Source: Alphaproteobacteria bacterium (GTDB taxonomy: Bacteria > Pseudomonadota > Alphaproteobacteria > Rhizobiales > Devosiaceae). From it: a stretch of DNA of 30,172 nt. The stretch is taken from the NCBI GenBank assembly GCA_024279575.1, contig JAJRRJ010000007.1, positions 1-30,172 on the forward strand, read 5' to 3'. Positions 14,781 through 23,658 of this stretch are shown piece by piece. Every line of letters begins with the position of its first letter. Position 1 is the first letter of the stretch. The position numbers were made by a program, and so were the translations under genes. The notes beneath the pieces were generated by a model. That model searched no databases, was not told the origin of the DNA, and was given only the letters and a program-made list of their open reading frames with translations.

Positions 14781-15775
14781 AACCCGTGCCTATTTGCCAG
14801 GTCAGTTAAATTTTCCTGGGGACGTGCGCCCACATGCGAAATTACTTCCGAGGCGCAAAGGCAACCAAGTTTGAGGGAGTTTTCCATGTCCTGCCCTCGG
14901 GCAACGCCAAGCAGAAATCCTGAGGCAAAAAGATCACCGGCGCCGGTTGCATCCTCAACCCTTTCAACCGGAAAAGCAGGGACTGTGACCACTTCCCCCT
15001 CATAGATTGCCATGGCCCCCTCGGAGCCCATGGTAATGGCTGCAATCTGAGCATCCCTGGCTATGTTTTGCACCGCCTCACCAAGATCATCCGTTTGGTA
15101 AAGTGATTTCAACTCTTCAATATTTGCAAAAACATAATCGCAGGTTTGGGAACGCAACAGGTCCAAAAATTCGTCGCGAAACCGATCAACACAAAACGGG
15201 TCGGATAATGTAATGGCTGCGGCTCGTTCGTGCTTATGGGCAAAATGAGCCGCCTTGACAAATGCGCGCTTGGCTTCGGGGGGGTCCCACAAATACCCCT
15301 CCATAAACGTAATGGCGGCGCGGCTGATTTGTTCTTCAATAATATCTGTTTCGGTCAGATCGTGACACGCCCCCAGATAGGTGTTCATGGTGCGCTCACC
15401 GTCCGGGGTGATCATGATCATTGAATTGCCTGATGCGGCCCCGTGTTCAAGCATAGGTGTGCTGAACTCTACGCCGGCCCCGTTCAGATCTTTAGAAAAA
15501 AACTGGCCGATTTTGTCATTGGCAACCTTGCCCACAAAGGCAGCATTTCCCCCCAAAGCCTCAACACCAACCGCTGTGTTGGCCGCGCTTCCGCCAGAAA
15601 TTTGTACGCGTTCTTTAGGTGCATGTTCCAGCAGGTATTTGGCGCGATCCCCCTCAATCAGATGCATAATAGATTTGGTAAGCCCTTCTTTTTTCAGAAA
15701 TGCGTCATCTACTTTGACTAAAATATCAGTGATGGCGTTGCCGATGGTTAAAACATCTAAGGGTGTATTTGGCAT
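14771..15775 (-). CDS. PfkB-family carbohydrate kinase, adenosine-kinase-like
   Basis: The 334-residue protein is a ribokinase-fold kinase. It has an N-terminal DVLTIGNAITDIL, the substrate-binding QISGGSAANTAVG (GG at 61-62), a PDGERTMNTYLGA segment and the anion-hole/catalytic motif DATGAGD (275-281, base Asp 281). Relatives with this GERTMNTYLGAC pattern in Rhizobiales are annotated as adenosine kinase, so phosphorylation of adenosine or a related nucleoside is the best guess. Sequence alone cannot fix the sugar. The gene follows nth by ten bases and is probably transcribed with it. Confidence 0.9.
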   Translation of the reverse strand: MPNTPLDVLTIGNAITDILVKVDDAFLKKEGLTKSIMHLIEGDRAKYLLEHAPKERVQISGGSAANTAVGVEALGGNAAFVGKVANDKIGQFFSKDLNGAGVEFSTPMLEHGAASGNSMIMITPDGERTMNTYLGACHDLTETDIIEEQISRAAITFMEGYLWDPPEAKRAFVKAAHFAHKHERAAAITLSDPFCVDRFRDEFLDLLRSQTCDYVFANIEELKSLYQTDDLGEAVQNIARDAQIAAITMGSEGAMAIYEGEVVTVPAFPVERVEDATGAGDLFASGFLLGVARGQDMENSLKLGCLCASEVISHVGARPQENLTDLANRHGLKI

Positions 15776-15785
15776 TGGAAAATTC

Positions 15786-16475
15786 TCAAATTTTTGCAGT
15801 TGATTTCGTGGGTTGGCTAACAGTTTTAGGTTCGAAATAACACCATTTATCTATGATGCAATGATAGCATTCAGGTTTGCGCGCTTTGCAAATATAGCGC
15901 CCGTGCAAAATAAGCCAATGGTGTGCATGCAACCCGAATTCTTTTGGCACTCTTTGCACCAGTCCCCGCTCAACTTCGTCGGGGGTCTTTCCCGGCGCCA
16001 GTCCGGTGCGGTTGCTTACACGAAACAAATGGGTATCTACAGCAATTGTTGGCTGGCCAAAAGCAATATTGAGTACCACATTTGCAGTTTTTCTACCCAC
16101 CCCGGGCAGACTTTCCAGCTCTTCCCGGGTCTGGGGCACTTTTGAGTGAAATTTTTCAATAAGCTGCTCTGAAAGGGCCAGCACATTTTTGGCCTTATTG
16201 CGAAAAAGCCCAATGGATTTGATATAGTCGGTAATGGTTTCAAGTCCCAATGCCACCATTTTTTCCGGCGTATCTGCAACCTTAAATAATGGCCCGGTGG
16301 CCTTGTTAACCCCGATATCCGTTGCCTGTGCACTGAGAACTACAGCCACCAGCAGAGTGAAATCATTAACATAATTCAACTCCCCTTCAGGCTCAGGGTC
16401 ACTTTTATGAAAGGCTTCAAACAGCTGGTGGATTTCTGTCCCGTTAAGTTTTGATCGCGCCAACCGTTTAGCCAT
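15786..16475 (-). CDS. nth: Endonuclease III (DNA glycosylase/AP lyase)
   Basis: Nth removes oxidised pyrimidines and cleaves the abasic site in base-excision repair. The 229-residue protein has the helix-hairpin-helix LPGVGRKTA (123-131) with catalytic Lys 129 and catalytic Asp 147 (VDTHLFRVSNR). The C-terminal 4Fe-4S cluster cysteines are at 196, 203, 206 and 212 in the standard C-X6-C-X2-C-X5-C spacing. All key residues are present. It is placed between gpmA and the sugar kinase on the minus strand, matching the dapB-gpmA-nth-kinase order of related bacteria. Confidence 0.97.
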   Translation of the reverse strand: MAKRLARSKLNGTEIHQLFEAFHKSDPEPEGELNYVNDFTLLVAVVLSAQATDIGVNKATGPLFKVADTPEKMVALGLETITDYIKSIGLFRNKAKNVLALSEQLIEKFHSKVPQTREELESLPGVGRKTANVVLNIAFGQPTIAVDTHLFRVSNRTGLAPGKTPDEVERGLVQRVPKEFGLHAHHWLILHGRYICKARKPECYHCIIDKWCYFEPKTVSQPTKSTAKI

Positions 16476-16515
16476 AATTATGTGCTTTCAAGGCGAAAGT
16501 TAATTTTGAAAAAAC

Positions 16516-17130
16516 CTAAATGCCTGTAATGGATTCCACTTTGTTTTTATCATTGAACTGATAAATAATTGGCACCCCGGTAGCAATTTCACGGGCGATA
16601 ATTTCCTTTGGCGAGAGATCTTCAAGATACATGACCAGCGCCCTTAAAGAATTGCCATGGGCAGCGACCAGAATAGTTTTTCCCTTGAAAACCAATGGTT
16701 CAATCATGGTTTTGTAATAGGGTAATACCCGATCCGCAGTGTCTTTCAGGCTTTCTCCTCCAGGGGGGGGCACATCAAAAGAACGTCGCCAGATATGAAC
16801 CTGCTCTTCCCCCCATTTGGCCCGCGCATCATCCTTGTTCAGGCCTGCCAGATCCCCGTAATTTCTTTCGTTCAGAGCCTGATTGCGCACAATGGTCATG
16901 TTTTGAATGTCCATTTCCTCAAGTATAATATCCAGCGTATGCTGGGCGCGTACAAGGGCCGAGGTAAAGCACAGATCAATTTCAAAATTTTGCTTTTTCA
17001 GACCAATACCAGCAGCTTTGGCCTCTTCTTTGCCTTTAGCCGTCAGGCCGGGGTTACGCCAGCCTGTGAAAAGATTTTTCAGGTTCCATTCGCTTTGCCC
17101 ATGTCGAACAAGAATAAGTGTGCCGTTCAT
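16516..17130 (-). CDS. gpmA: 2,3-bisphosphoglycerate-dependent phosphoglycerate mutase
   Basis: GpmA interconverts 3- and 2-phosphoglycerate in glycolysis and gluconeogenesis. The 204-residue protein has the phosphohistidine motif LVRHGQSEWN (His 10), NERNYGDLAGLNK (about 87-99), the W-RRSFDVPPPGGESL segment, and the second catalytic histidine in VAAHGNSLRAL (His 158). It is shorter than the 250-residue E. coli enzyme, which is usual for the alphaproteobacterial version. It follows dapB by 15 bases on the minus strand, so the two are likely co-transcribed. Confidence 0.96.
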   Translation of the reverse strand: MNGTLILVRHGQSEWNLKNLFTGWRNPGLTAKGKEEAKAAGIGLKKQNFEIDLCFTSALVRAQHTLDIILEEMDIQNMTIVRNQALNERNYGDLAGLNKDDARAKWGEEQVHIWRRSFDVPPPGGESLKDTADRVLPYYKTMIEPLVFKGKTILVAAHGNSLRALVMYLEDLSPKEIIAREIATGVPIIYQFNDKNKVESITGI

Positions 17131-17145
17131 AATAGCCCCTGTATT

Positions 17146-17961
17146 TTATGATTTAAGCCCAAGTACATCGCTCATCGAATATAGGCCTGGTTTTTGATTC
17201 TTTCCCCACAATAGCGCTTTTATAGCCCCATTGGCGAATAAAGATCGATCTTGTGCACTATGGGAAATCTCAATTCTTTCCCCCGGTCCGGCAAATATTA
17301 CCCTATGTTCACCTACCACGCTTCCACCCCTCAGGGTTGAAAAACCAATGCTTCCTGCTTTTCGGGCACCGGTAATTCCCTCGCGTGATTTTACCGCATT
17401 TGTGTTGAGGTCAATATTGCGTCCCTCAGCTGCTGCCTCTCCAAGCATCAAAGCGGTGCCGGAGGGTGCATCCACCTTCTGATTATGATGCATTTCAACA
17501 ATTTCAATATCAAATTCGTCCCCCAGCGCCCCCGCTGCCTGTCTGACCAGATCAGCAAGAAGATTAACCCCCAGGGACATATTGCCCGACTTGATTATGG
17601 TTGCCCCATTTTCCCCGGCCACTGCGAATGCCGCCTCATCCTCGGATGTGCACCCGGTGGTGCCGATCACATGAATAAGCTGGCGGGTTGCCGCCTCGTT
17701 TGCCAGTGATACGCTGGCAGCAGGGGCGCTGAAATCTACAATTGCGTCCGCGCCCTCAAGAATTTTGCCCATATCTGATGAAATAAGTATTCCAACAGGG
17801 CCCAGTCCTGCCAGAATGCCGGCATCCTGACCGATACCGGATGCATTCTCCCGTTCAAGCGCCCCGTGCAGCATCAATCCCTTGGTTTTAGCGATGGCAC
17901 TCACCAGCGTCGCCCCCATGCGCCCGCCGGCACCGGTAACAACAATTTTTAAATCAGACAT
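17146..17961 (-). CDS. dapB: 4-hydroxy-tetrahydrodipicolinate reductase
   Basis: DapB reduces the product of DapA in the lysine/diaminopimelate pathway that also feeds the cell wall. The 271-residue protein has the nucleotide-binding loop VVTGAGGRMG near its N-terminus, the IGTTG stretch, the catalytic EMHHNQKVDAPSGTAL block and an FSTLRGGSVVGEH segment. The start is set at ATG 17961 (MSDLKIVV) because GGAG lies nine bases upstream; an in-frame GTG five codons earlier is less likely. It leads the run dapB-gpmA-nth-kinase. Confidence 0.96.
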   Translation of the reverse strand: MSDLKIVVTGAGGRMGATLVSAIAKTKGLMLHGALERENASGIGQDAGILAGLGPVGILISSDMGKILEGADAIVDFSAPAASVSLANEAATRQLIHVIGTTGCTSEDEAAFAVAGENGATIIKSGNMSLGVNLLADLVRQAAGALGDEFDIEIVEMHHNQKVDAPSGTALMLGEAAAEGRNIDLNTNAVKSREGITGARKAGSIGFSTLRGGSVVGEHRVIFAGPGERIEISHSAQDRSLFANGAIKALLWGKNQKPGLYSMSDVLGLKS

Positions 17962-18043
17962 ATTTGTGTGCTCCACTTAGCTCAAGAGCCTATAGCAAAC
18001 TAATCACCAGAAAAATACAGTCCATAATTACCTGAAAAAACAG

Positions 18044-18759
18044 CTATTCCTCATCATCGGACAGATCGGCGCTTGCCATTTCCTTTACAATCGCCTGCAC
18101 AGCCTTTTCGGGGTCTTTGGCCCCATAAATCGGGCGTCCGATCACTAGATGGGTTGAGCCAAATTCCAGCGCATCCTTTGGGGTCACAACGCGTTTTTGG
18201 TCACCAATATCAGCCCCTTTGGGCCGAATACCGGGGGTGACAATGGCCATGGACCCCTCCGTCATCCGGTGTACCAGTGACGCTTCGTGGGCCGAGCAAA
18301 CAATGCCCCCCATACCCAGTTCTTTGGCCTGAAAGCTGCGCACCCCCACCAGACTTTCCACATCCCGGTCATACCCCGCTTCCATCAGATCATTTTCATC
18401 CATTGAAGTCATTACGGTTACCGCCAACAGGGTCAGGTTGCTGCCCTTGGCGGCCAGAACCGCCCCCGCCATGGCCTGAGGATAGGCGTGAATGGTGAGC
18501 ATGGATGCTCCGGTTTTGGCAATGGCTTCAACACCTTTGCCACCGTGTTGGAGATGTCGAGCAGTTTAAGGTCGAAAAAAACCTGCTTGCCCGCAGCAAT
18601 GAGTTCGCGCCCAAGATCAAGCCCGTCGCCCCCATAGGCAAGCTGATAGCCGATTTTATAAAATGAAACCGCATCCCCCAGCGTTTCAACCAGGTTTTCC
18701 GCCTCGGCACGGGAGGAAAAATCCAAAGGAACAATCAAACGATTATCGGCTTCACTCAT
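18044..18759 (-). pseudogene. pyrF: Orotidine 5'-phosphate decarboxylase, split by a one-base frameshift
   Basis: PyrF makes UMP from OMP. The first frame (from 18759) gives RLIVPLDFSSRAEAENLV and the catalytic DLKLLDISNTVAK, then turns into nonsense. The rest, in a second frame ending at 18044, begins with ASMLTIHAYPQAM and has VTVMTSMDENDL, TPGIRP and GRPIYGAKDP, the phosphate-binding end. The break lies at about 18534-18535, where the coding strand reads AAAGGTG and AAAGGGTG would restore the frame. With one G added the protein is 238 residues, a normal PyrF. Either the gene is newly broken or one base of a G-run was lost in sequencing. pyrF is normally essential without uracil, which favours error. 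Confidence 0.85.
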
Positions 18760-18880
18760 GGATTAAATTCCTTTCCAGTTTCCATCGCTGTGCAGTCGCT
18801 TAACAGGTCCATACTGATAAGGTCAAAGGCAAAAATATTGCCCCACTCCCATTGCGCATTTTTCTTGGACTCTCAAATTG

Positions 18881-19429
18881 TCAGTTGCGACGAATGCTCA
18901 CTAATTGTGTTACCAGATTATCGGCCCGCCGAGCGATTATATCCTCAACAAATTCCCCATTCTCTGTAAACGCATTGAATGAGCTGCCAACGCCTAAAGT
19001 TAGTGGAATAACCAGCGCCCCAAGCTTATTGAGAATTTCGCGCAAATGCCCCAAACCGCCCACGCCACCCATTTTTCCAGGCGAGGCAGCGCCAATACCA
19101 AAAGTGGCGTTTTTATATGGGCCGGATTTTTGACGGGAAACCCAGTCAATTGTGTTTTTTAACAAAGGCGACACCGAGCCATTATATTCCGGTGATGCAA
19201 TAAAAATAATATCCGCTTGTGCAAACATTTGCGCCAGCATCACCGCCGCATCCGGTTCCCCGTTTGCCGCTTCACTGTCTTCACTAAACAGCTCAAGCGG
19301 ATAGTTCAAAAGATCAATATTAGTGACGTCCGCACCGCTGAGGCTCAGTTTATTCCCAACCGCATTAGCAAGCCTGGAATTTGAGGAATCAACACGAACA
19401 GAACCCGACAGGGTAAGTGCCCTTAGCAT
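18881..19429 (-). CDS. NADPH-dependent FMN reductase family flavoprotein
   Basis: The 182-residue protein has a flavodoxin-like fold. The FMN phosphate-binding start is LTLSGSVRVDSSNSRLANAV and a second loop is FIASPEYNGSVSPLLKNTIDWVSR, the hallmark of the FMN_red family (chromate/azo/quinone reductases). It probably transfers electrons from NAD(P)H via FMN to a small acceptor in the cytoplasm; the acceptor cannot be named. It starts two bases after dnaJ ends, so it is likely in the dnaK-dnaJ transcript. pyrF follows after 121 bases. Confidence 0.9.
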   Translation of the reverse strand: MLRALTLSGSVRVDSSNSRLANAVGNKLSLSGADVTNIDLLNYPLELFSEDSEAANGEPDAAVMLAQMFAQADIIFIASPEYNGSVSPLLKNTIDWVSRQKSGPYKNATFGIGAASPGKMGGVGGLGHLREILNKLGALVIPLTLGVGSSFNAFTENGEFVEDIIARRADNLVTQLVSIRRN

Positions 19430-19431
19430 AC

Positions 19432-20580
19432 CTATTGTCCCATTCTTTCGAACAGACCTTTGAGTTTGGCAAAAAACCCGGCGGAACTGGGGGAATTGTC
19501 GTGGGTGGTAATCTCGTCGAGTTGTTCCAGTAGTTCGCGTTGTTTTTTCGTCAGGTTTTGTGGGGTTTCCACATCCATTTGCACATAAAGATCCCCCACT
19601 TGCGACGAACGTAATACCGGCATGCCCTTGCCTTTGAGGCGCACCCGCTGCCCGGGTTGCGTACCCGCCGGCACCTTTACCCGCGCCCGCGCGCCATCAA
19701 GGGTGGGGACTTCAAAATCCCCCCCAAGTGCTGCGGTGGTCATGGCAATGGGCACGCGCGCATAAAGGTCGGCCCCATCGCGTTGGAACAGGTCATGGGG
19801 GGCAATGGAAATAAAAATATACAGATCTCCGGGAGGGCCGCTGCGCAATCCCGCTTCCCCTTCCCCTGAAAGTCGAATACGGGTGCCATCTTCAATACCC
19901 TCTGGAATATCTACAGAAAGGTTGCGGTTTTCCTGTTTACGCCCTTGTCCTGAACAATCGGTACAGGGTTGATCCATGGTTTCTCCGCGCCCCTGACATG
20001 TGGGACAAGTGCGTTCGATGGAAAAAAACCCTTGTGAGGTACGCACTTTTCCGTGCCCATGACAGGTGGAACAGGTTGACATGCCGGTGCCCGGCTTGGC
20101 CCCGTCGCCCTCGCAGGTGTCGCATTGTGCCATAGTGGGGACATCAACCTCAACGGTTTGTCCGGCAAAAGCATCCTCTAAAGAAACTTCAAGATTATAG
20201 CGCAGGTCCGCACCGCGAAAGTTTGCCGCCCGGCCCCTTCGTGCTCCGGTAGCACCGCCGCCCATAAAGTCCCCGAACAGGTCTTCAAACATATCGGACA
20301 TAGAGGAAGAAAAATCCGGTCCAAAACCACCCCCTGGCCCCCGTGCGCCACCCTGTTGAAATGCCGCGTGGCCAAACTGGTCATAGGCTGCGCGTTTCTG
20401 GGGGTCCTTCAGGGCCTCATAGGCAGCACCCACTTCTTTAAACTTTTGCTCGGCGGTTTCATCACCCTGATTGCGGTCCGGGTGATATTTCATGGCCATT
20501 TTTCGATAGGCAACTTTCAGCGTCGCTGAATCAGCGTCCCTTGAAACGCCAAGCAATTCATAAAAGTCAACTTTACTCAT
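19432..20580 (-). CDS. dnaJ: Chaperone DnaJ (Hsp40)
   Basis: DnaJ delivers unfolded clients to DnaK and stimulates its ATPase. The 382-residue protein is type I: J domain (about 4-70) with HPD at 33-35, a Gly/Phe-rich stretch (76-111), and a zinc-binding region with four CxxCxGxG repeats starting at Cys 153, 170, 192 and 206. C-terminal client-binding domains follow. All cysteines are present. It is downstream of dnaK, separated by 106 bases that contain a hairpin terminator, so a portion of transcripts probably stop before dnaJ. Confidence 0.98.
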   Translation of the reverse strand: MSKVDFYELLGVSRDADSATLKVAYRKMAMKYHPDRNQGDETAEQKFKEVGAAYEALKDPQKRAAYDQFGHAAFQQGGARGPGGGFGPDFSSSMSDMFEDLFGDFMGGGATGARRGRAANFRGADLRYNLEVSLEDAFAGQTVEVDVPTMAQCDTCEGDGAKPGTGMSTCSTCHGHGKVRTSQGFFSIERTCPTCQGRGETMDQPCTDCSGQGRKQENRNLSVDIPEGIEDGTRIRLSGEGEAGLRSGPPGDLYIFISIAPHDLFQRDGADLYARVPIAMTTAALGGDFEVPTLDGARARVKVPAGTQPGQRVRLKGKGMPVLRSSQVGDLYVQMDVETPQNLTKKQRELLEQLDEITTHDNSPSSAGFFAKLKGLFERMGQ

Positions 20581-20645
20581 GGCTATAACTTAACTTTTTG
20601 CGTCAAAAACGCGTTATACGGTAAAATGCAAAAACGGTAAAATAA

Positions 20646-20671
20646 AACGGGGTCCGCGCTGGGACCCCGTT
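20646..20671 (-). terminator. Hairpin terminator between dnaK and dnaJ
   Basis: AACGGGGTCC (20646-20655) and GGACCCCGTT (20662-20671) form a perfect 10-bp stem around a 6-base loop. On the minus strand it is followed by a T-rich stretch (TTTTATTTT). Its position directly after dnaK suggests it trims read-through into dnaJ, giving more DnaK than DnaJ. Confidence 0.8.
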
Positions 20672-20686
20672 AAAAACCATTCAGGT

Positions 20687-22600
20687 TTAGGAGGATTTGT
20701 TTTGATCCTCGTCGCCCACTTCTTCAAAGTCCACGTCAACCACATCATCATCCTCAGGTTCATCCGAGGCATCGGCGGCGGCTTCCGCTTCTTCCTGGCT
20801 GGCCTTATACATGGCTTCCCCAAGTTTAAGGGATACCTGAGACAGGGCATTGGTTTTTTCAACAATGTCATCCACATTATCCCCCTCAAGGGCGGATTTC
20901 AGATCAACAATGGCATTGTCAATGGCACTGCCATCCTCATCTGCAACCTTGTCCCCATAGTCAGCCATGGATTTTTCGGTTGAATGAATGAGGGATTCCG
21001 CACTGTTGCGTGCTTCCACACTTTCCCGTCGTTTTTTGTCGTCATCAGCATTGGCTTCCGCCTCTGCAACCATCCGCTCAATATCATCATCCGACAGTCC
21101 GCCAGAGGCCTGAATACGAATTTGCTGTTCCTTGCCGGTGCCAAGGTCCTTTGCTGAAACGTTTACAATACCATTGGCATCGATATCAAACGTCACTTCA
21201 ATTTGAGGCACCCCGCGTGGAGAGGGGGGAATCTCAGTCAGATCAAAGCGGCCAAGGCTCTTGTTATCCGAGGTCATTTCACGTTCACCCTGTGCCACAT
21301 TGATGGTCACGGCGGACTGATTATCTTCAGCGGTTGAAAAAGTTTGTGACTTTTTCGTCGGGATGGTCGTGTTGCGATCAATCAGTCGGGTAAACACGCC
21401 GCCAAGGGTTTCAATACCAAGCGACAGCGGTGTTACATCAAGCAACAGGACATCCTTGACGTCCCCTTGCAAAACACCAGCCTGAATGGCAGCACCCATG
21501 GCTACAACCTCATCCGGGTTTACGCCCTTATGGGGTTCTTTGCCAAAGAACTCCTGCACCACTTCCTGAATGCGTGGCATACGGGTCATTCCACCCACCA
21601 GCACCACTTCATCAATCTGCCCGGCGTTCAGGCCTGCATCTTTCATGGCAGCCTTGAGGGGCTTGATGGTGCGCTTGACCAGATCATCTACCAATTGTTC
21701 AAATTTGGCGCGGGTTAGCTTGAGCTGCAAGTGTTTTGGTCCCGAAGCATCGGCGGTAATAAAGGGCAGGTTCACTTCGGTTTGAGTGGCAGAGGACAAT
21801 TCGATTTTTGCTTTTTCAGCGGCTTCCTTCAGCCGTTGCAGCGCCATCTTGTCTCCGCGCAAATCAATGCCCTGATCCTTTTTGAATTCATCGGCCAGAT
21901 AATCCACCAGACGCATATCAAAATCTTCGCCGCCAAGGAACGTATCCCCGTTGGTGGACTTCACTTCAAATACGCCGTCACCAATTTCAAGAATGGATAT
22001 ATCAAATGTACCGCCACCAAGATCATAAACTGCGATAGTGCCCGAATTGGACTTGTCCAGACCATAGGCCAGGGCTGCAGCGGTCGGCTCGTTGATGATA
22101 CGCAACACTTCAAGTCCGGCGATTTTACCCGCATCTTTTGTGGCCTGACGCTGAGAATCATTAAAATAGGCGGGAACCGTGATAACGGCCTGGGTTACAT
22201 CTTCCCCCAGATACCCTTCGGCGGTTTCCTTCATTTTTGTCAAAACCATTGCTGAAACCTCAGCCGGGGACATGCCCTTGCCATCAACTTCAAGCCAGGC
22301 ATCGCCATTATCACCCTTGGTGATTTTGAAGGGCACCAGCTTTTTGTCTTTTGTTACCAGCGGGTCGTTATAGCGGCGCCCGATCAGGCGTTTGAACGCA
22401 TAAAGCGTGCCCTCGGGGTTGGTCACTGCCTGCCGTTTGGCCGGCTGGCCCACCAGACGCTCACCCTCTTGCGTAAACGCAACCATAGAAGGGGTGGTGC
22501 GTGCACCTTCAGCATTTTCAACAACTTTTGGGGTTTTTCCATCCATCACAGCGACGCAGGAGTTGGTCGTGCCCAGATCAATACCGATTACTTTTCCCAT
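20687..22600 (-). CDS. dnaK: Chaperone DnaK (Hsp70)
   Basis: DnaK is the main ATP-dependent folding chaperone, working with DnaJ and GrpE. The 637-residue protein is full length. It has the phosphate-1 loop IGIDLGTTNSCVAVMDG at the N-terminus, VPAYFNDSQRQATKDAG, the phosphate-2 loop DLGGGTFDISIL, the adenosine motif LVGGMTRMPRIQ, and the linker with DVLLLDVTPLSLGIET. A substrate-binding domain and an acidic tail (DDDVVDVDFEEVGDE) complete it. GAGG precedes the ATG. A sigma-32-like promoter lies about 130-160 bases upstream. It precedes dnaJ, the standard alphaproteobacterial order. Confidence 0.99.
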   Translation of the reverse strand: MGKVIGIDLGTTNSCVAVMDGKTPKVVENAEGARTTPSMVAFTQEGERLVGQPAKRQAVTNPEGTLYAFKRLIGRRYNDPLVTKDKKLVPFKITKGDNGDAWLEVDGKGMSPAEVSAMVLTKMKETAEGYLGEDVTQAVITVPAYFNDSQRQATKDAGKIAGLEVLRIINEPTAAALAYGLDKSNSGTIAVYDLGGGTFDISILEIGDGVFEVKSTNGDTFLGGEDFDMRLVDYLADEFKKDQGIDLRGDKMALQRLKEAAEKAKIELSSATQTEVNLPFITADASGPKHLQLKLTRAKFEQLVDDLVKRTIKPLKAAMKDAGLNAGQIDEVVLVGGMTRMPRIQEVVQEFFGKEPHKGVNPDEVVAMGAAIQAGVLQGDVKDVLLLDVTPLSLGIETLGGVFTRLIDRNTTIPTKKSQTFSTAEDNQSAVTINVAQGEREMTSDNKSLGRFDLTEIPPSPRGVPQIEVTFDIDANGIVNVSAKDLGTGKEQQIRIQASGGLSDDDIERMVAEAEANADDDKKRRESVEARNSAESLIHSTEKSMADYGDKVADEDGSAIDNAIVDLKSALEGDNVDDIVEKTNALSQVSLKLGEAMYKASQEEAEAAADASDEPEDDDVVDVDFEEVGDEDQNKSS

Positions 22601-22920
22601 AATTTACATACCTCTGTTTTAGCAGGCCTAATTTGGACCCCTTTTACAGCAGTTCCAACAGGCGGGAAGCCCCCGCTCAAGGCCCCTATTGGGATTGGAA
22701 TTTTACGCCCGTTCTTTGGGCATCGCGGCGTATATAAGGAGGCTTGCATGTTCCTTCAAGCGCTTTGAGGGATATTTATGTCCCAAGCGGTAAAAATTTA
22801 CACTCACATGGCTATTTGCCTTAAAAAACGCCTTGGATGAGTACTTAAGGAATGTTTGGTTTGCATCCCGCCCGGTTCAGGTCTAACAGTTAACCTATCT
22901 CCCCTTTTTTTCAAAAAGTT
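22601..22920. other. Gene-free region between divergent dnaK and DUF454 gene
   Basis: These 320 bases carry the dnaK promoter (22732-22760) and its leader of roughly 120 bases. The leader can fold: TTCCAA (22700-22695) and TTGGAA (22658-22653) on the minus strand enclose a GCGGG/CCCGC hairpin. Downstream on the plus side I see no clear promoter, and no CIRCE inverted repeat (TTAGCACTC-N9-GAGTGCTAA). I see no RNA gene. Confidence 0.6.
22732..22760 (-). promoter_or_regulatory. Sigma-32 (RpoH) promoter for dnaK
   Basis: On the minus strand CTTGAA, a 17-base spacer and TTATAT match the alphaproteobacterial heat-shock pattern CTTGAA-N17-CYATAT, perfectly at -35 and five of six at -10. Heat control of dnaK by RpoH is established in alphaproteobacteria, so position and sequence agree. 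Confidence 0.7.
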
Positions 22921-23658
22921 TTGAACGTGGTTGGATTAAAAAAAATATTGTGGCTGCTTGCCGGGTTAATTTGTCTTGGTCTTGGGTTGATTGGTGTGGT
23001 TTTACCAATTCTGCCCACCACACCATTTATGCTGCTGGCAGCTTTTTTCTTTGCCAAAAGCTCAAAGCGTCTGCACAATTGGCTGGTGACACATCGCCAG
23101 TTTGGTCCCTCGATAAAAAACTGGCACAAACACGGTGCTATTTCAAAAACCGCTAAAATCGGGGCGGTCCTGACCATGATTGGCGTGTTGCTTTTAGGGA
23201 TTCTTTGGGGTCTTAAACCAACAATTGTCGCCATTCAGGCCTTTGTTATGCTTGGGTCTGCCACATTTATCCTGACGCGTCCCTCGCCCCCCCGTGTTCA
23301 AGCTGGCACCAGGCCATCACAGGACTCAAAAAAAAGACGACCAGTAACCCTGATCTGGCAAACAGGGCCTAACGGCGCACAAAATCTCGTTTTTTTTACA
23401 CTTCCCGATCGAGCTGTTCACCAATGTCGAGCACTTCTTCACCAAAATCATCGGAATTTCCCGTATCCGGATCAATTTTTATTGATGAGGTTTTTTGGGG
23501 GTCGGCAGCTTTTGGGCCACCCTTGGAAACACCCACCATTGCCGGGCGCAAGACCCGGTCGCCAATTTCAAAACCGCCCTGAACAACCTGCACCACAATA
23601 CCGGCGGGAACCGATGGATCAGGCACTTCAAACACCGCCTGGTGCTTGTGCGGATTGA
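22921..23658 (+). CDS. DUF454 (YbaN-like) membrane protein; 3' end uncertain, runs antisense into grpE
   Basis: Residues 7-125 match the small DUF454/YbaN family: two hydrophobic segments early (LWLLAGLICLGLGLIGVVLP, then PTTPFMLLAAFFFA), a KSSKRLHNWLVTHRQFGPSI block, and a second hydrophobic pair. The family's function is unknown. It is normally about 115-150 residues, but this frame stays open for 245 codons and crosses the 3' end of grpE on the opposite strand. One extra A in the eight-A run at 23328-23335 would give a stop at 23370-23372 and a 150-residue protein ending before grpE. The true end is therefore probably near 23372. The start is also unsure: TTG 22921 or GTG 22927. Confidence 0.7.
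   Translation: MNVVGLKKILWLLAGLICLGLGLIGVVLPILPTTPFMLLAAFFFAKSSKRLHNWLVTHRQFGPSIKNWHKHGAISKTAKIGAVLTMIGVLLLGILWGLKPTIVAIQAFVMLGSATFILTRPSPPRVQAGTRPSQDSKKRRPVTLIWQTGPNGAQNLVFFTLPDRAVHQCRALLHQNHRNFPYPDQFLLMRFFGGRQLLGHPWKHPPLPGARPGRQFQNRPEQPAPQYRREPMDQALQTPPGACAD

Noticed and set aside
23000..23658. Long plus-strand frame over grpE as a separate overlapping gene
   Set aside because: Beyond about residue 150 it is simply the antisense of grpE with no family resemblance. It is better explained by a lost stop or missing base in the DUF454 gene.
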